Of a stretch of DNA of 64,000 nucleotides, positions 34,333 to 46,032 are shown piece after piece; position 1 is the first letter of the stretch, and each line of letters opens with the position of its first letter. A program made the translations under genes and the position numbers. This DNA comes from Pseudeuparius sepicola. Lineage: Eukaryota > Arthropoda > Insecta > Coleoptera > Anthribidae. The notes below the pieces were generated by a model that ran no database searches, was not told the DNA's origin, and worked only from the letters and a program-made list of their open reading frames with translations. The stretch lies in the NCBI GenBank assembly GCA_963920635.1, contig OY987308.1, positions 2,112,225 to 2,176,224 on the forward strand, written 5' to 3'.

Positions 34333-34990
34333 ATGGTATTTAAGAAAAATAAAAAATATGCGAATAAAATGTATTTGGACCATCGCAGAGTAAATTTTGA
34401 ACGATACTAGTTCGATACGAACATTATAATGAAACTTGTGTAACGTTACACACATTTCATTATAATGTTGTAACTTCAAATAAATTTATATTATTATTAT
34501 TTTATTATTATTATCGACTTAGTCAAAAGGCATTCGCACTCCCTCTACGGGGAACATTCACTCAGATCCCGAGTATCCAGGATATTATTATTATTATGGG
34601 ACCATTCTGTAGGTATACCCTTTCAAATAAAAAAGAATTGTTCAAATCAGTTTATAAATAACGGAGTTCTGAGATAACAAACATAAAAAAAATAAAAAAA
34701 CACAACCGAATTGATAACCTCCTCATTTTTGAAGTCGGTTAAAAATAAGCCTCAGACACCGATATCAGTTTTCGTCTATCTCCGTCAAAAATAGGAGTTT
34801 CCCTTTAAAAGTCTCCAATATGGCCCAAGCTGTAGGTACCTATTGTAAGTTAGATTTAATTTGTACGTTTTTTTACTCAAAAGCTCTTATGTTTTTTTGC
34901 ATTATTAATAATAAGCTCTTGCGTGTGTACTTTCTATAGCAATTGTTTATGTGAAAATGTCCTTAATTACAAAATTGCCTTCTTTTGCAG
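34333..34990. other. AT-rich flank with a perfect hairpin and ATT repeats
   Basis: 34418-34470 is a near-perfect palindrome ('aacattataatgaaa' with its inverse around 'gtgtaacgttacac'). 34486-34515 is an (ATT)n run. The end (34968-34990) is a pyrimidine-rich acceptor region, resembling the one preceding the minus-strand exon at 51741 ('gaaaatgt', 'cttttgcag'). Confidence 0.55.
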
Positions 34991-36272
34991 AGACTTCGAT
35001 GATGGAAATCGGGATGGCGATGCTGGAAGGGATCAACAATCTTACAATTCACAGCTATATAAGAAACGTGAACTCAATGAGACATTTTCTTGTACGTCCC
35101 AACTGAGATTCACAGCACAACTCTACAAAAAACACCAAGCTGAGGTTCACGGTGACCTCTCTTGCAAGCCGCACAAATGTCCTAACTGCGATTATAGCTC
35201 ATACTCAAAAACCCATGTTAGAAGACATGAAAAGAGCATTCATGCCCTGAAACCAAACTTTAGTTGCCAATTTTGCGAGTATACTTGCAAGGCCCAACCC
35301 ACATTCAAAGCCCATCTCTATAACAAACACGAAATCAGAGATTTCGAACCTATAAAATGTCCGCACTGTCAGTATAGCGTTTTTTCTAAAACAGATATGA
35401 AACGACACGCGAAGGTGGTTCACGAGGGAAACTTTATGTTCAATTGCGAAAAGTGTTCTTTCAAAGTTAATACTCAATATTCGATGCTGAAACATCAAGC
35501 CGAGGTTCATGAGGACCTCTCGTGCAAACCATACAAATGCCCTAAGTGTGACTACAGTTCGTTCAAGAAAGGCAATCTCAAACAACACGAGAAACTGGTT
35601 CACGCCCTCAAACCGAAGTTTAGTTGCCAATTCTGCGAGTATTCCTGCAGAACCCAATCGGCTTTCAACGCGCACCTCTACAAGAAGCATGAAGTCAAAG
35701 ATGTGGAACCTTTAAAGTGTCCGCAATGTCAGTTTAATACTTTCGACAAATGCACTATGTATCGACATGTGAAAGTGGTACATAAGGGAAACTCCGCCTT
35801 CAGTTGCGAAAGGTGTTCGTTCAAAGCCTACAAGCGATCGGGTTTGCTAAAACACCAAGCCGAGGTTCACAGCGATCTCTCGTGCAAACCGCACAAGTGT
35901 CCCAAGTGCGACTTCAGTTCATTCTACAAGGCTAATGTCAGCCAACATGAAAAAAACGTTCATGCTGTCAAACCAAGATTTAGTTGCGAATTTTGCGAGT
36001 ATTTTTCATCCTACCGACGATTATTCACAGCGCACCTCTATAATAAACACAAAATCAAAGTAGAGCCTCTGAAATGTGCGTATTGCGCTTATCACACTTT
36101 TAATTCTTCCGACTTGAGCAAGCACGTGAAAAATCAACATGGGCAGCAGGAAGTCTTGGCCAGCGAGAAATGTTCTGTTGTAACTAATAAAATGTGCTCC
36201 CCGAGAGACCATGGAGATGAGGACCATGATGATGCTAACAGCTACAAGTCTTCGGGTTCGCAGTTTGCGTAA
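34991..36272 (+). CDS. C2H2 zinc-finger terminal exon, family III, plus strand
   Basis: A 426-codon frame read from the AG acceptor (A, then GAC TTC GAT GAT GGA), in the same phase as all the other finger exons. It begins DFDDGNRDGDAG, closely matching the minus-strand exon at 51741 (DFDDGHQDADAG). Eleven C2H2 fingers follow, in a repeating four-finger order: KCPxCDYSS, FSCxFCEY, KCPxCQY, FxCEKCSF. The tail is polar and acidic. The upstream ATG at 34923 lies in what looks like intron. The frame is intact and finger residues are well kept, so it is probably functional. It would need a 5' exon supplying the start and perhaps a ZAD. Confidence 0.82.
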
Positions 36273-36487
36273 ACGCAACGTCTAAGATGCCACAATGTGA
36301 AGTTGTGTCTGATGCCGGGGAAGGATGTTTGATTCTGAACGATTATTATAACGTATCCAAGTAGAATATAAGGAGATTATCACAAGACAAGAAGTTAATT
36401 AGAAATATCTAAAAAAGCTTTGAAGAATAACTTAAAACTCATAAGAGTTACTTATATTGTATGTATACATTGTGTCCCCGGAGAGGA
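36273..36487. other. 3' flank of family III exon
   Basis: It is collinear with 37346-37595 ('gtgaagttgtgtctgat', 'ataaggagattatcacaaga'), showing that the following duplication includes this flank. No gene. Confidence 0.5.
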
Positions 36488-36750
36488 AACAAAGAGTCTG
36501 CGTTAATGAGGTGTTAGGAATTGAAAGGAATATATCAATTGAAGTTCCACAGGGAACTGTGCTGGGTCCATTGATTTCCCCTTTATTATATTAATGATAT
36601 AATTACCAGATGGACATCTTAACAAACTGGAAGTTTTACAAAAGTATTTCCTGAAAACCATATACAAAAAAATGAAATTGTATCCATCATCGAATGCCCT
36701 CTTCTCTGAGACCAAATGTCTTGATATCAGGCAGCTATATTTGTATAGAC
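36488..36750 (+). pseudogene. Non-LTR reverse transcriptase fragment, copy 1
   Basis: Translates to VPQGTVLGP and, after a frame change, YINDI. These are the motifs around the RT palm in jockey/CR1-like elements (V-P-Q-G-S-V-L-G-P ... Y-I-N-D-I). Then comes LNKLEVLQKYFLKTI and ETKCLDIRQLYLYRP, from the C-terminal region. The catalytic A-D-D block is missing between them, so this copy has an internal deletion. Confidence 0.75.
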
Positions 36751-36761
36751 CTTTGTAAGAG

Positions 36762-37345
36762 TCAAAGATGTGGAACCTTTAAAATGCCCACAATGTCAGT
36801 TTAATACTTTCGACAAATGCACTATGTATCGACATGTGAAAGTGGTACATAAGGGAAACTCGGCCTTCAGTTGCGAAAGGTGTTCGTTCAAAGCCTACAA
36901 GCGATCGGGTTTGCTAAAACACCAAGCCGAGGTTCACAGCGATCTCTCGTGCAAACCGCACAAGTGCCCCAAGTGCGACTTCAGTTCATTCCACAAGGCT
37001 AATGTCAGCCAACATGAAAAAACAGTTCATGCTGTCAAACCAAGATTTAGTTGTGAATTTTGCGAGTATTTTTCATCCTACCGACGATTATTCACAGCAC
37101 ACCTCTATAATAAACACAAAATCAAAGTAGAGCCTCTGAAATGTGCGTATTGCGCTTATCACACTTTTAATTCTTCTGACTTGAGCAAGCACGTGAAAAA
37201 TCAACATGGGCAGCAGGAAGTCTTGGCCAGCGAGAAATGTTCTGTTGTAACTAATAAAATGTGCTCCCCGAGAGACCATGAAGATGAGGAGCACGATGAT
37301 GGTAACAGCTACAAGTCTTTGGGTTCAAAGAAGAGCACACGATAG
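36762..37345 (+). pseudogene. Partial tandem duplicate of family III finger exon
   Basis: The 191 codons starting near EPLKCPQCQFNTFDKCTMYR are nearly identical to the last five fingers and tail of 34991-36272. The offset is about 1067 bases. There is no acceptor or start before it: the sequence upstream is the retrotransposon fragment. It ends GSKKSTR instead of GSQFA. It is a 5'-truncated copy unless it is read from an unseen exon. Confidence 0.8.
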
Positions 37346-37623
37346 CAGTTTGTGTCAACGCAAGGTCTAAGAAGCAATAATGTGAAGTTGTGTCTGATAC
37401 CAGGGAAGGATATTTGATTCAAGTAGAATATAAGGAGATTATCACAAGACAAGAAATTAATGAGAAATATCTAAAAAAAGCTTTGAAGAATAACTTAAAA
37501 CTCGAAATTATTTTGAAAGAGTCACTTATGTTGTATGTATACAGTGTCTCCCCAGATAGGTAAATCGACTTGTTGAAGTTACCAACCTTACAGAACGGAA
37601 ACAAACAGTCTGTGTTAATGAAG

Positions 37624-38752
37624 CACAGGCGTAGCCAGGGTTTAGTTTTGGGGGGGGGGGTTTAGTTTGAGAAGTAAATAAAACAACAAAAATATACTTA
37701 CATGAAATTTAATATCTATATATTCATCCGAAAAACTACGACATATTTATAAAGTTCTTAACTTTAAATGAAATGGATAAATTAATTTCGTTCCTCTGCG
37801 CTAAATCTAAAACCATTAAAGAAGAAATCTTCGGCTTTTTCTTTTGAATATATCCACTACTTCATCTGCATGAATTTCTGTTCCATAGTGAATGTTCATT
37901 AGAGCCAAACCATTAAGTCTGTTTTCACTTGTAGTGTTTCGTAAATAGTTTTTCAGTCTCCTTAGGCTCGAGAAAGACCTTTCTGGGGTAGCAGTGGATA
38001 CAGGAATGGTAGCCAAGATTTGTAGTAATGTGTAAATATTAGGATAAAGGTTTTTATCGCACATATCTAGGCATTCCAAACTAGATTTCGGGGTAGGCAG
38101 TCTTCTTATCAGCATGCAAGGTAGCTGAAGCTTTGATAGCTAAATCCAAATTTGTTTCTTTATTAGAAACCCCTTGACCTTGACTACACCACTTTTTCCA
38201 GTAGTCCATACCTTTAAGTTTATCACCCTTCCTTTTTTTCCCCTCCATTTTTCGACAGTAATAATGATTTACGTATCTATCCTTAACAAGGTCATCGAAT
38301 AACAGCGCACTAAAATTACGCACTTACACGGTACACTTAATTCTCTTCACTATTCGTTCACCACTTTTCACTTTTATTCGCTTCGAGTTCGCATGGAACA
38401 ATACTGCCGTAAGCGCGGTCACGCGCCGCGGCGCCGCTTATATAGCAGCCCAGTAGCCGTCCAGAAACTTCCACGAACTTCCACAAAGTTCCGCTCATTT
38501 CGACCGAGGGGCGTGGCGAATAATCGAGAAACAACGCAAAGTGTCCCTACAATACAAAATAGTTCGGCTGCAACTGCGTCTGCCTCTCGTCAAAAGATGG
38601 CGCTAGGCGCTACTATTACTACATATATTCAAACGTAATAATAATTTAACTCTTCACTCCTCGTATTTTTTCGGTATAATATTAGGTAATATTTTGCTTA
38701 TTTCGGGGGGGGGGGTTTGAACCCCCGAAACCCCCCCTTGGCTACGCCCGTG
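37624..38752. mobile_element. hAT transposon, 1129 bp, 8-bp target duplication
   Basis: Flanked by the direct repeat TAATGAAG (37616-37623 and 38753-38760). Termini are CACAGGCGTAGCCAGGG and the inverse of CACGGGCGTAGCCAAGG. Runs of G and C sit just inside the ends. It carries the end of a hAT transposase on the minus strand, so it is an internally deleted copy. Confidence 0.92.
37816..38323 (-). pseudogene. hAT transposase fragments with dimerisation domain
   Basis: The minus frame 38115-37816 contains STATPERSFSSLRRLKNYLR and TTSENRLNGLALMNIH, the hallmark of the hAT C-terminal dimerisation region. A second frame (38323-38081) contains MDYWKKWCSQGQGVSNKETN, from the N-terminal part. The central catalytic region is missing and the two parts are in different frames, so it cannot make active transposase. 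Confidence 0.88.
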
Positions 38753-38839
38753 TAATGAAGTGTTAGGAATTCAAAGGAATACATCTATTGAAGTCCCACA
38801 GGGAACTGTGCTGGGTCAATTGTTATTCCCCTTATTATA

Positions 38840-39891
38840 CAGGGTGTCCGGTAAGTACCTACGTTGACATCTCGCGGGAGCAGGTAGGGGACGTCAAAAT
38901 ATTACAATTAAGCTTAATATCTACGGGTCAAATCTCAATAGTTACTGAGGTACAGGGCGTTGTAGTTCTTTTTTTGAAATTGAATTCCACTTGGTCTGTT
39001 TTTGGATTGTGCTTTTATTCGTAATTTTTTGAGGTTATCTTTTTAGTCCTGCAGGTCCATCATTTTAGTGCATCTTTTCATTTTGCAACAGAGAGTTACT
39101 CTTGTTTCATAACTATCAAATAAACCGTTTGCGTTTAAATTGCCAATACGTGCCCCAAAACACCTGTAGACTTCAATATTCGAAAAATAAAATATTCACC
39201 AGTGCTTTCAAATATTGCACAACGACTGTACCATTTAAAGCGAGAAAAAAACCCATATGAACAATGTCCCAAAAATGTTCACATTCAAAATGGAACGGAT
39301 TGAAACTCGACAAAATTTGGACACCCTATTTCAAGAAAACAAATGTGTTTCGACTAATGTTCATTTGGCATTTTGTTCTTCATTTTCAATGCACAGTTGA
39401 TCTGTAACATTTGAAGGCGACAGGTGAAAATTTTATTTATCGAATATTGAAGTCGACAGGTGTTTTGGGGCATGTTTTGGCAATTTAAACGCAAACGGTT
39501 GATTTGGTCGTTATAAAACAAGAGTATCTTTTTGTTGTAGAATGAAAAGATGCACTAAAATGATGGACCTGCAGCACCAAAAAGATAACCTCAAAAAAGT
39601 TACGAGTAAAAGCAAGATCCAAAAACAGTGCAAGTGGCGCCCTCTGTGAGACACGTATAAATTGACATTTTCAGCTTATTCTCCATCTCCAAAAACACAG
39701 CAGTGACAAATTTCAGTTCATCAGCTTGATTATTTCGGGAGATGTAGCCAAAATTAAATTTTAAAAAATGAACTTTAACGCCATGTATCTCAGTAACTAT
39801 TGGATTTGACTACTCGCAGATGCTTAATCGTAATTTTTTGACATCCCCTACCTGCTCCCACGAGATGTTCACGTACTTACTGAACACCCTG
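38840..39891. mobile_element. Fold-back element, CAGGGTGTCCGGTAAGTACCTA termini
   Basis: Ends CAGGGTGTCCGGTAAGTACC and GTACTTACTGAACACCCTG, flanked by TA. It interrupts the reverse transcriptase copy at a position where copy 1 (near 36590) is uninterrupted. Inner arms resemble those of 4243-5370. Left and right ends differ from 5973-7314 beyond the first 20 bases, so it is a sister family. Confidence 0.88.
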
Positions 39892-40130
39892 TATAAATGA
39901 TATAGTTTCCTTAAAATCAAGCGGAAAATCTTGTGCTTTGCGAAAAACACTGTGGTAAACTATTCTGGAACAACGTGGGATAACCTAAAAACCAAAGTGG
40001 AGTCTGATATGTCAAAGCTTTTCTCTGCATTTAAATATAGGTACCTTTGTTCCCTTCGTTCCAAACAAAAATCATTTATCCACGTATTCCCAATTAGTTT
40101 GGAGTATGGAGCTTGTACTGTAGAAGTTTA

Positions 40131-40889
40131 GGAAAATAAAAGTAGTAGATAGGCAGATTTTGTTTTTTTATTGATACTTGAAGTAGATGGCTACAATGGA
40201 TTAGAGTAGGGTCGGTACATCTGCAACATTTTGCATTATTACAGGATTTTAGTTGGTAAATAAGTAGTGAAATATAAAAATTATATTTATATAAATCTTA
40301 TCAATAACTATAATATATTGTTCATGGCAACAACCAGGATTGTTTTAAACCGGCTATTAAATTTATAATCTAATTTGAATCAATGGTGTTTAATTTAATT
40401 AATATTTAAACTTATTATTAAATACAGGGCCACAGTAGAAAAAAATGAATGGAAAAAAAAGGATTTTTCAGTATAATTATCTCAAAACATTTTTAAAATA
40501 TTTCGTGTCATACATCATGGTATTTGCAATGAAAAGTGCTTTCAAAACCTGCAAAAAATCCAGGTCCGTATTTAAAGAAATAAAGTTGAAGATGGTTTCT
40601 CAAAAACGCAATGTAGAACAAATCTAAAAACGCCATCTTAAAGCCCGTTAAAAAGTGCCATAAGAAAGTGTTTTTCTTTTTCTTCTTTCTGTGATGACAA
40701 CTTCAGAAAAAAATAAAAGCGAAAACGCAAAATTTTACTTTTTTCAAATTAATTCAAAAACGAAAAAAGATATTACAAATCTGTTTGTACCATTTTATTG
40801 TCCTTAAAATTGCGCAACTTTTTCCCCATTTAATCGTTGTTCTGTCTCTCACCATTTGCAAGATCCCCATGCTGTTCATTCTTATCTGG
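40131..40889 (-). repeat. Inverted zinc-finger unit flank and spacer
   Basis: 40130-40410 is the inverse of the flank at 19830-20060 and 17340-17405, in line with a unit lying on the minus strand here. 40430-40880 has no supported gene. The short lysine-rich frames are AT-rich chance frames. Confidence 0.5.
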
Positions 40890-42652
40890 GACACATTGTA
40901 TAGTATACAGAGTGAGTTTTTTTCAATGCCCACTATGGGGATCTCGGAAACTAGCAGAGCTAGAACAAAGGTTAAATGGGGAAAGAATTGCGGTTTTGAA
41001 TGTTCAATGTAATGCCCTTTTTGGATTTTTAAAAAAGTTCACGGTTCACTAGATATTTCGAAAAAAGTGTTTTTTTTTGCTATTTCTTCAGATCTCTGTA
41101 GCTCCGTTATTTCTGATTATACAGAAAAACTGTAGAGACAAAAATTGTAGATAATTTTGGGCTTAATAAGATAATCTAATCCAATTTTTTATGTTGTTTG
41201 TGATTTTTGAGATGACATAAACTCGTGTTTTTTTAAATGTAAATGATAGTTGGCTGTGGCCTTATAAAATCGGCCATTTTTTGAGCTTTCCAAAGATATA
41301 ATACTCAGCATAGTTATTACAAAAAATAAAATACCTATGGCTAATTTTCTGATTTTTTTTTAATTTTCACAAAGTCAGCCATGGAATATTTTCATAATTA
41401 CGTTCTATTTTATAATTAGACATACTTAAAACTTTATAATATTTTGTTTTTAGCTGGTAAAAAAATGTAAGAAAATAAAACAAAAATTAAAAACTCAAAT
41501 TCAAATTATTATTATTTTAAAAGGTCACCTTTTAAAATAAAAAAGGTGTTCAAACAATCCACCATTATTATTTATGCAAATATTGCATCTTTTTAAAATT
41601 GAATTTGTCGCCTTTCTTAGAGAGCGCCTGTCAATTCTGGCAATTGGTTCTAAAACAGCTGCTCTTAATTCAACAATTGTCTCATACTTTATTTTGTACT
41701 GTTCCCCACAAAAATAAATCCAAAACAGACAAATCGGGGGATCGGGACTGCCAGGAAATAGGTCTATTTCTCCCTATCCAACTATTTGGATAGAGCTGAT
41801 CTAGGTAATTTCTTATGGGCAAGTAATTATGTGGTGGAGCTCCATCATGATAATTTTTGTTACATTTTGTCACCAGCTAAAAACAAAATATTAGAAAGTT
41901 TTAAGTATGTCTAATTATAAAATAGAATGTAATTATGAAAATATTCCATGGCTGACTGAAAATTTAAAAAAAAATCAGAAAATTAGCAATAGCTCTTTTA
42001 CTTTTTGTAATAACTATGCCGAGTATTATATCTTCGGAAAGCTCAAAAAATGGCCGATTTTATAAGGCCACAGCCAACTATGATTTACATTTAAAAAAAC
42101 ACAAGTTTATGTCATATCTCAAAAATCACAAACAATATAGAAAATTGGATTAGATTATCTTATTAAGCCCAAAATTATCTACAATTTTTGTCTCTACAGT
42201 TTTTCTGTATAATCAGAAATAACGGAGCTACAGAGATCTGATGAAATAGCAAAAAATCAATCTTTTCAAAATTATCTGGTGAGCCATGAACTTTTTTAAA
42301 AATCCAAAAGGGGCATTAGATTGAGCATTCAAAACTGCAATTCCTTCCTAGTTTGAACCTAGTTGTGGCAACCCTGGAGAAAATGTTTATTAAATGACGC
42401 CTCACATTTGCGAAGGCATTTTCGGCATTTTTAATATTATCGGTCGCTTGTTGAATTTTTCCTAATTAATAATAAATAAATTCGGATTTCTCACCTTCGA
42501 AATTATTGCAATTTTTCGAAAATAAAGTTTCATTTTCAACACCCCGTATCTTTTAAACGAGCCACATTTTACTAAGGCATTTTTGGCTCACACTGTATAT
42601 TTTGATGTCTAGTACCACCTGTTGCGCTATAACGGGACACCCTGTATAAGAC
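40890..42652. mobile_element. Tc1/mariner-type element with long inverted arms
   Basis: 41075-41460 pairs with 41875-42240 ('gtagagacaaaaattgtaga' and its inverse, 'agccatggaatattttcat' and its inverse). The loop between holds a transposase fragment on the minus strand. The right outer end reads GGGACACCCTG followed by TA; the left end is less clear. It lies in the 3' flank of the minus-strand finger exon. Confidence 0.7.
41525..41873 (-). pseudogene. Tc1/mariner-type transposase C-terminal fragment
   Basis: The frame has HDGAPPHNYLPIRNYLDQLY, NSWIGRNRPISW and SRSPDLSVLDLFLWGTVQNK, then a stop. After a one-base shift it continues to ICINNNGGLFEHLFYFKR. The D-G-A-P-P-H and S-P-D-L-x-x-x-D-x-F-L-W-G blocks are the second and third catalytic regions of insect mariner relatives. 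The first aspartate region is absent. Confidence 0.82.
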
Positions 42653-43133
42653 AGAGCTATTCTGCACTTTTTTTTTAACGTGATGTTTAAAATAGCATAA
42701 CATGCCTTTCGAGCATTTTGTGCAGTTGTACCTGTAGGGTTGGCTGCCCCAAAAAAAAAACCTCATAGGTGGCTTACCTAAAAAAAGACACATTTTACCC
42801 TATAAAATCCACCTAAAAAACACACTTTTTTTAAGTAAGGCGCCTATGTGTGGTCAGCACACAAAAATGTTCATTCATTTGCAAAAATAAAATCATTAGA
42901 AAATATTTTTAACCCAATTAAACCCAAAACAACAGGGTTGGGTTTTTCATAAAACCCGTTTTTTTTCCATCCCCTATCTACCTGACAATTGACAACTTAT
43001 CATCATGTGCATAAAAATGACAATTCAAATATATCAAACGAGCGCACTTCGTACATTTTACTTGGAAACATGCGATTTGGAAACATGGATTTAATCAAAA
43101 TGACGTTTTAAATTCCCTTTCTGACTTGAGGTA
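42653..43133 (-). repeat. 3' flank of minus-strand zinc-finger unit
   Basis: 42655-42740 is the inverse of 10330-10430 and 14450-14540 ('agagctattctg', 'gcatgttatgctattttaa'). 43080-43130 is the remaining half finger after the stop of the exon at 43134 (inverse of 'aagggaatttaaaacgtcat'). Confidence 0.6.
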
Positions 43134-46032
43134 TCACATTGTACAACTGTGCTTGGGAGCACATGACTTATCAGCATGTATTGCATCAAAATGACTCTTT
43201 AAACTTCCTTTCCAAATTGAGGTAAACGAGCATTTTGTACAGGTATATTTGCGAGCATGCGACTTATCATGGATTGCATCAAAATGTTTCTTTAAACTTC
43301 CTCTCCAAATTGACGTAAATGAGCATTTTGTACAGGCATATTTGCGAGCATGTGACTTATGATCGACTGCATTAAAATGGAATTTTAAATTCCCTTTCTC
43401 ACTTGAGGTATATGAGCACTTTGTACAAGTATATTTGCGAGCATGCGACTTATCAGCATGGATTGCATCAAAATGACGAGTTAAATGCTCTTTCCGAGTT
43501 GCGGTATAGGAGCACTTTGTACAACTGTGCTTGGGAGCACATGACTTATCAGCATGGATTGCATCAAAATGACTCTTTAAACTTCCTTTCCAAATTGAGG
43601 TAAACAAGCATTTTGTACAGGTATATTTGCGAGCATGCGACTTATCATGGATTGCATCAAAATGTGTCTTTAAACTTCCTCTCCAAATTGACGTAAATGA
43701 GCATTTTGTACAGGCATATTTGCGAGCATGTGACTTATGATCGACTGCATTAAAATGGAATTTTAAATTCCCTTTCTCACTTGAGGTATATGAGCACTTT
43801 GTACAAGTATATTTGCGAGCATGCGACTTATCAGCATGGATTGCATCAAAATGACGAGTTAAATGCTCTTTCCGAGTTGCGGTATAGGAGCACTTTGTAC
43901 AACTGTGCTTGGGAGCACATGACTTATCAGCATGTATTGCATCAAAATGACTCTTTAAACTTCCTTTCCAAATTGAGGTAAACAAGCATTTTGTACAGGT
44001 ATATTTGCGAGCATGCGACTTATCATGGATTGCATCAAAATGTGTCTTTAAACTTCCTTTCCAAATTGAGGTAAATGAGCATTTTGTACAGGTATATTTG
44101 CGAGCATGTGACTTATGATCGACTGCATTAAAATGGAATTTTAAATTCCCTTTCTCACTTGAGGTATATGAGCACTTTGTACAAGTATATTTGCGAGCAT
44201 GCGACTTATCAGCATGGATTGCATCAAAATGACGAGTTAAATGCTCTTTCCGAGTTGCGGTATAGGAGCACTTTGTACAACTGTGCTTGGGAGCACATGA
44301 CTTATCAGCATGTATTGCATCAAAATGACTCTTTAAACTTCCTTTCCAAATTGAGGTAAACAAGCATTTTGTACAGGTATATTTGCGAGCATGCGACTTA
44401 TCATGGATTGCATCAAAATGTTTCTTTAAACTTCCTCTCCAAATTGACGTAAATGAGCATTTTGTACAGGCATATTTGCGAGCATGTGACTTATGATCGA
44501 CTGCATTAAAATGGAATTTTAAATTCCCTTTCTCACTTGAGGTATATGAGCACTTTGTACAAGTATATTTGCGAGCATGCGACTTATCAGCATGGATTGC
44601 ATCAAAATGACGAGTTAAATGCTCTTTCCGAGTTGCGGTATAGGAGCACTTTGTACAACTGTGCTTGGGAGCACATGACTTATCAGCATGTATTGCATCA
44701 AAATGACTCTTTAAACTTCCTTTCCAAATTGAGGTAAACAAGCATTTTGTACAGGTATATTTGCGAGCATGCGACTTATCATGGATTGCATCAAAATGTG
44801 TCTTTAAACTTCCTTTCCAAATTGAGGTAAATGAGCATTTTGTACAGGTATATTTGCGAGCATGTGACTTATGATGGACTGCATTAAAATGGAATTTTAA
44901 ATTCCCTTTCTCACTTGAGGTATATGAGCACTTTGTACAAGTATATTTGCTAGCATGCGACTTATCAGCATGGATTGCATCAAAATGACGAGTTAAATGC
45001 TCTTTCCGAGTTGCGGTATATGAGCACTTTGTACAACTGTGCTTGGGAGCACACGACTTATCAGCACGGATTGCATCAAAATGACGTTTTAAATTCCCTT
45101 TCTGACTTGAGGTAAACGAGCACTTTGTACAACTGTGCTTGGGAGCACATGAATTATCAGCATGTATTGCATCAAAATGACTCTTTAAACTTCTTTTCCA
45201 AATTGAGCTAAACGAGCATTTTGTACAGGTATATTTGCGAGCATGCGACTTGTCAGCATGGATTGCATCAAAATGACGAATTAACTGCCATTTCCGAGTT
45301 GAGGAATAGGAGCACTTTGTACAACTGTGCTTGGGAGCCTGCTTCAGCCTCAGTTTTGAACTTTCAGGGACATGGCTACTTTGGTCATGTTGCACCTCAT
45401 GGCTCTTCAATTTGGCCTTTCTCAATGTAGTAAAGGTGCACTTTGAGCAGTTATATTCAAGATTAGATACATCATCGGCATATAATGTTTCAAAATTCTC
45501 TCGTAGACCCGTCGTTGAATTAAATGCATCTAATGTGCTACTTGGCTTAGGGTCGGGACTGACTGGTTCATGTTGCTTCTCGCTTGGCTTCAACTTGCTC
45601 TTTTTTAATGTGCCAAACAAGCACTTCTTGGTATCATATTGCTTGGTGAATTTGTCATCTGCCTTATCCCGTTTCCGAAATGACCATTTCTTACCATGGC
45701 CACTTATTTTGTAATGGTTCCACAAGCTCCTCTGCCCAATAGAATTAAACGAGCACTTTATGCAATTAAATTTGGGAATAGGCTTGTCCAATGTCTCTTC
45801 ATCGCTAACGCGGCTCTTGGGTTCGCATGTTTCTTTGCAGCCTATGAGGCTAATTTTATTCAGTTTACTAGATGTGCATTGATGAATCGATGAAGCATTA
45901 CTACAGGTGTCGCTTAAGGCTGTATCACTCGTACCTTGGGAGAGCTGATTGACTTCAAGCTGACTGTCAGTTTCCTGATAGTGCAGAGGTGACTGTTTGG
46001 CAGTTTCGTTATCAAAAATATCGCAGTCTGAT
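43134..46032 (-). CDS. C2H2 zinc-finger terminal exon, family I, 23-finger array
   Basis: Read from its acceptor (cttttccag, then A TCA GAC TGC GAT), the frame is 965 codons, with SDCDIFDNET at its start and no convincing ATG. An acidic region, one finger (FNCIKCSFNSIGQRSLWNHY), a linker and a finger-like CSKCTFTTLRKAKL unit come first, then about 23 tandem fingers. The array contains a four-finger block of exactly 378 bases repeated about four times almost without change. In most copies one finger has an aspartate where its relatives have the second histidine (NAVDH against NAVHH). It stops inside a finger (HSCTM, stop) because of a small deletion. Same strand as the ZAD exons, so it is a cis candidate for an alternative 3' end. 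Confidence 0.85.

Larger units (their letters stand above)
37600..40130 (+). pseudogene. Non-LTR reverse transcriptase fragment, copy 2, interrupted
   Basis: The same element as at 36488, split by two insertions. Before the hAT: a fragment around 37600-37623. Between the hAT and the fold-back element: IEVPQGTVLGQLLFPLY (38765-38836). After the fold-back element: INDI and, from 39931, CFAKNTVVNYSGTTWDNLKT, VESDMSKLFSAFKY. The expected A-D-D-T catalytic motif reads AKNT, so the polymerase is dead even apart from the insertions. Confidence 0.75.

Noticed and set aside
34923..34990. ATG at 34923 as the start of the family III finger protein
   Set aside because: The sequence from 34923 to 34990 looks like the end of an intron (pyrimidine tract, tgcag), and the parallel exon on the minus strand has the same acceptor without that ATG frame.
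43403..44737. Plus-strand frames opposite the 23-finger array, repeated every 378 bases
   Set aside because: They are antisense shadows of the finger block and have the same period; no independent signal.
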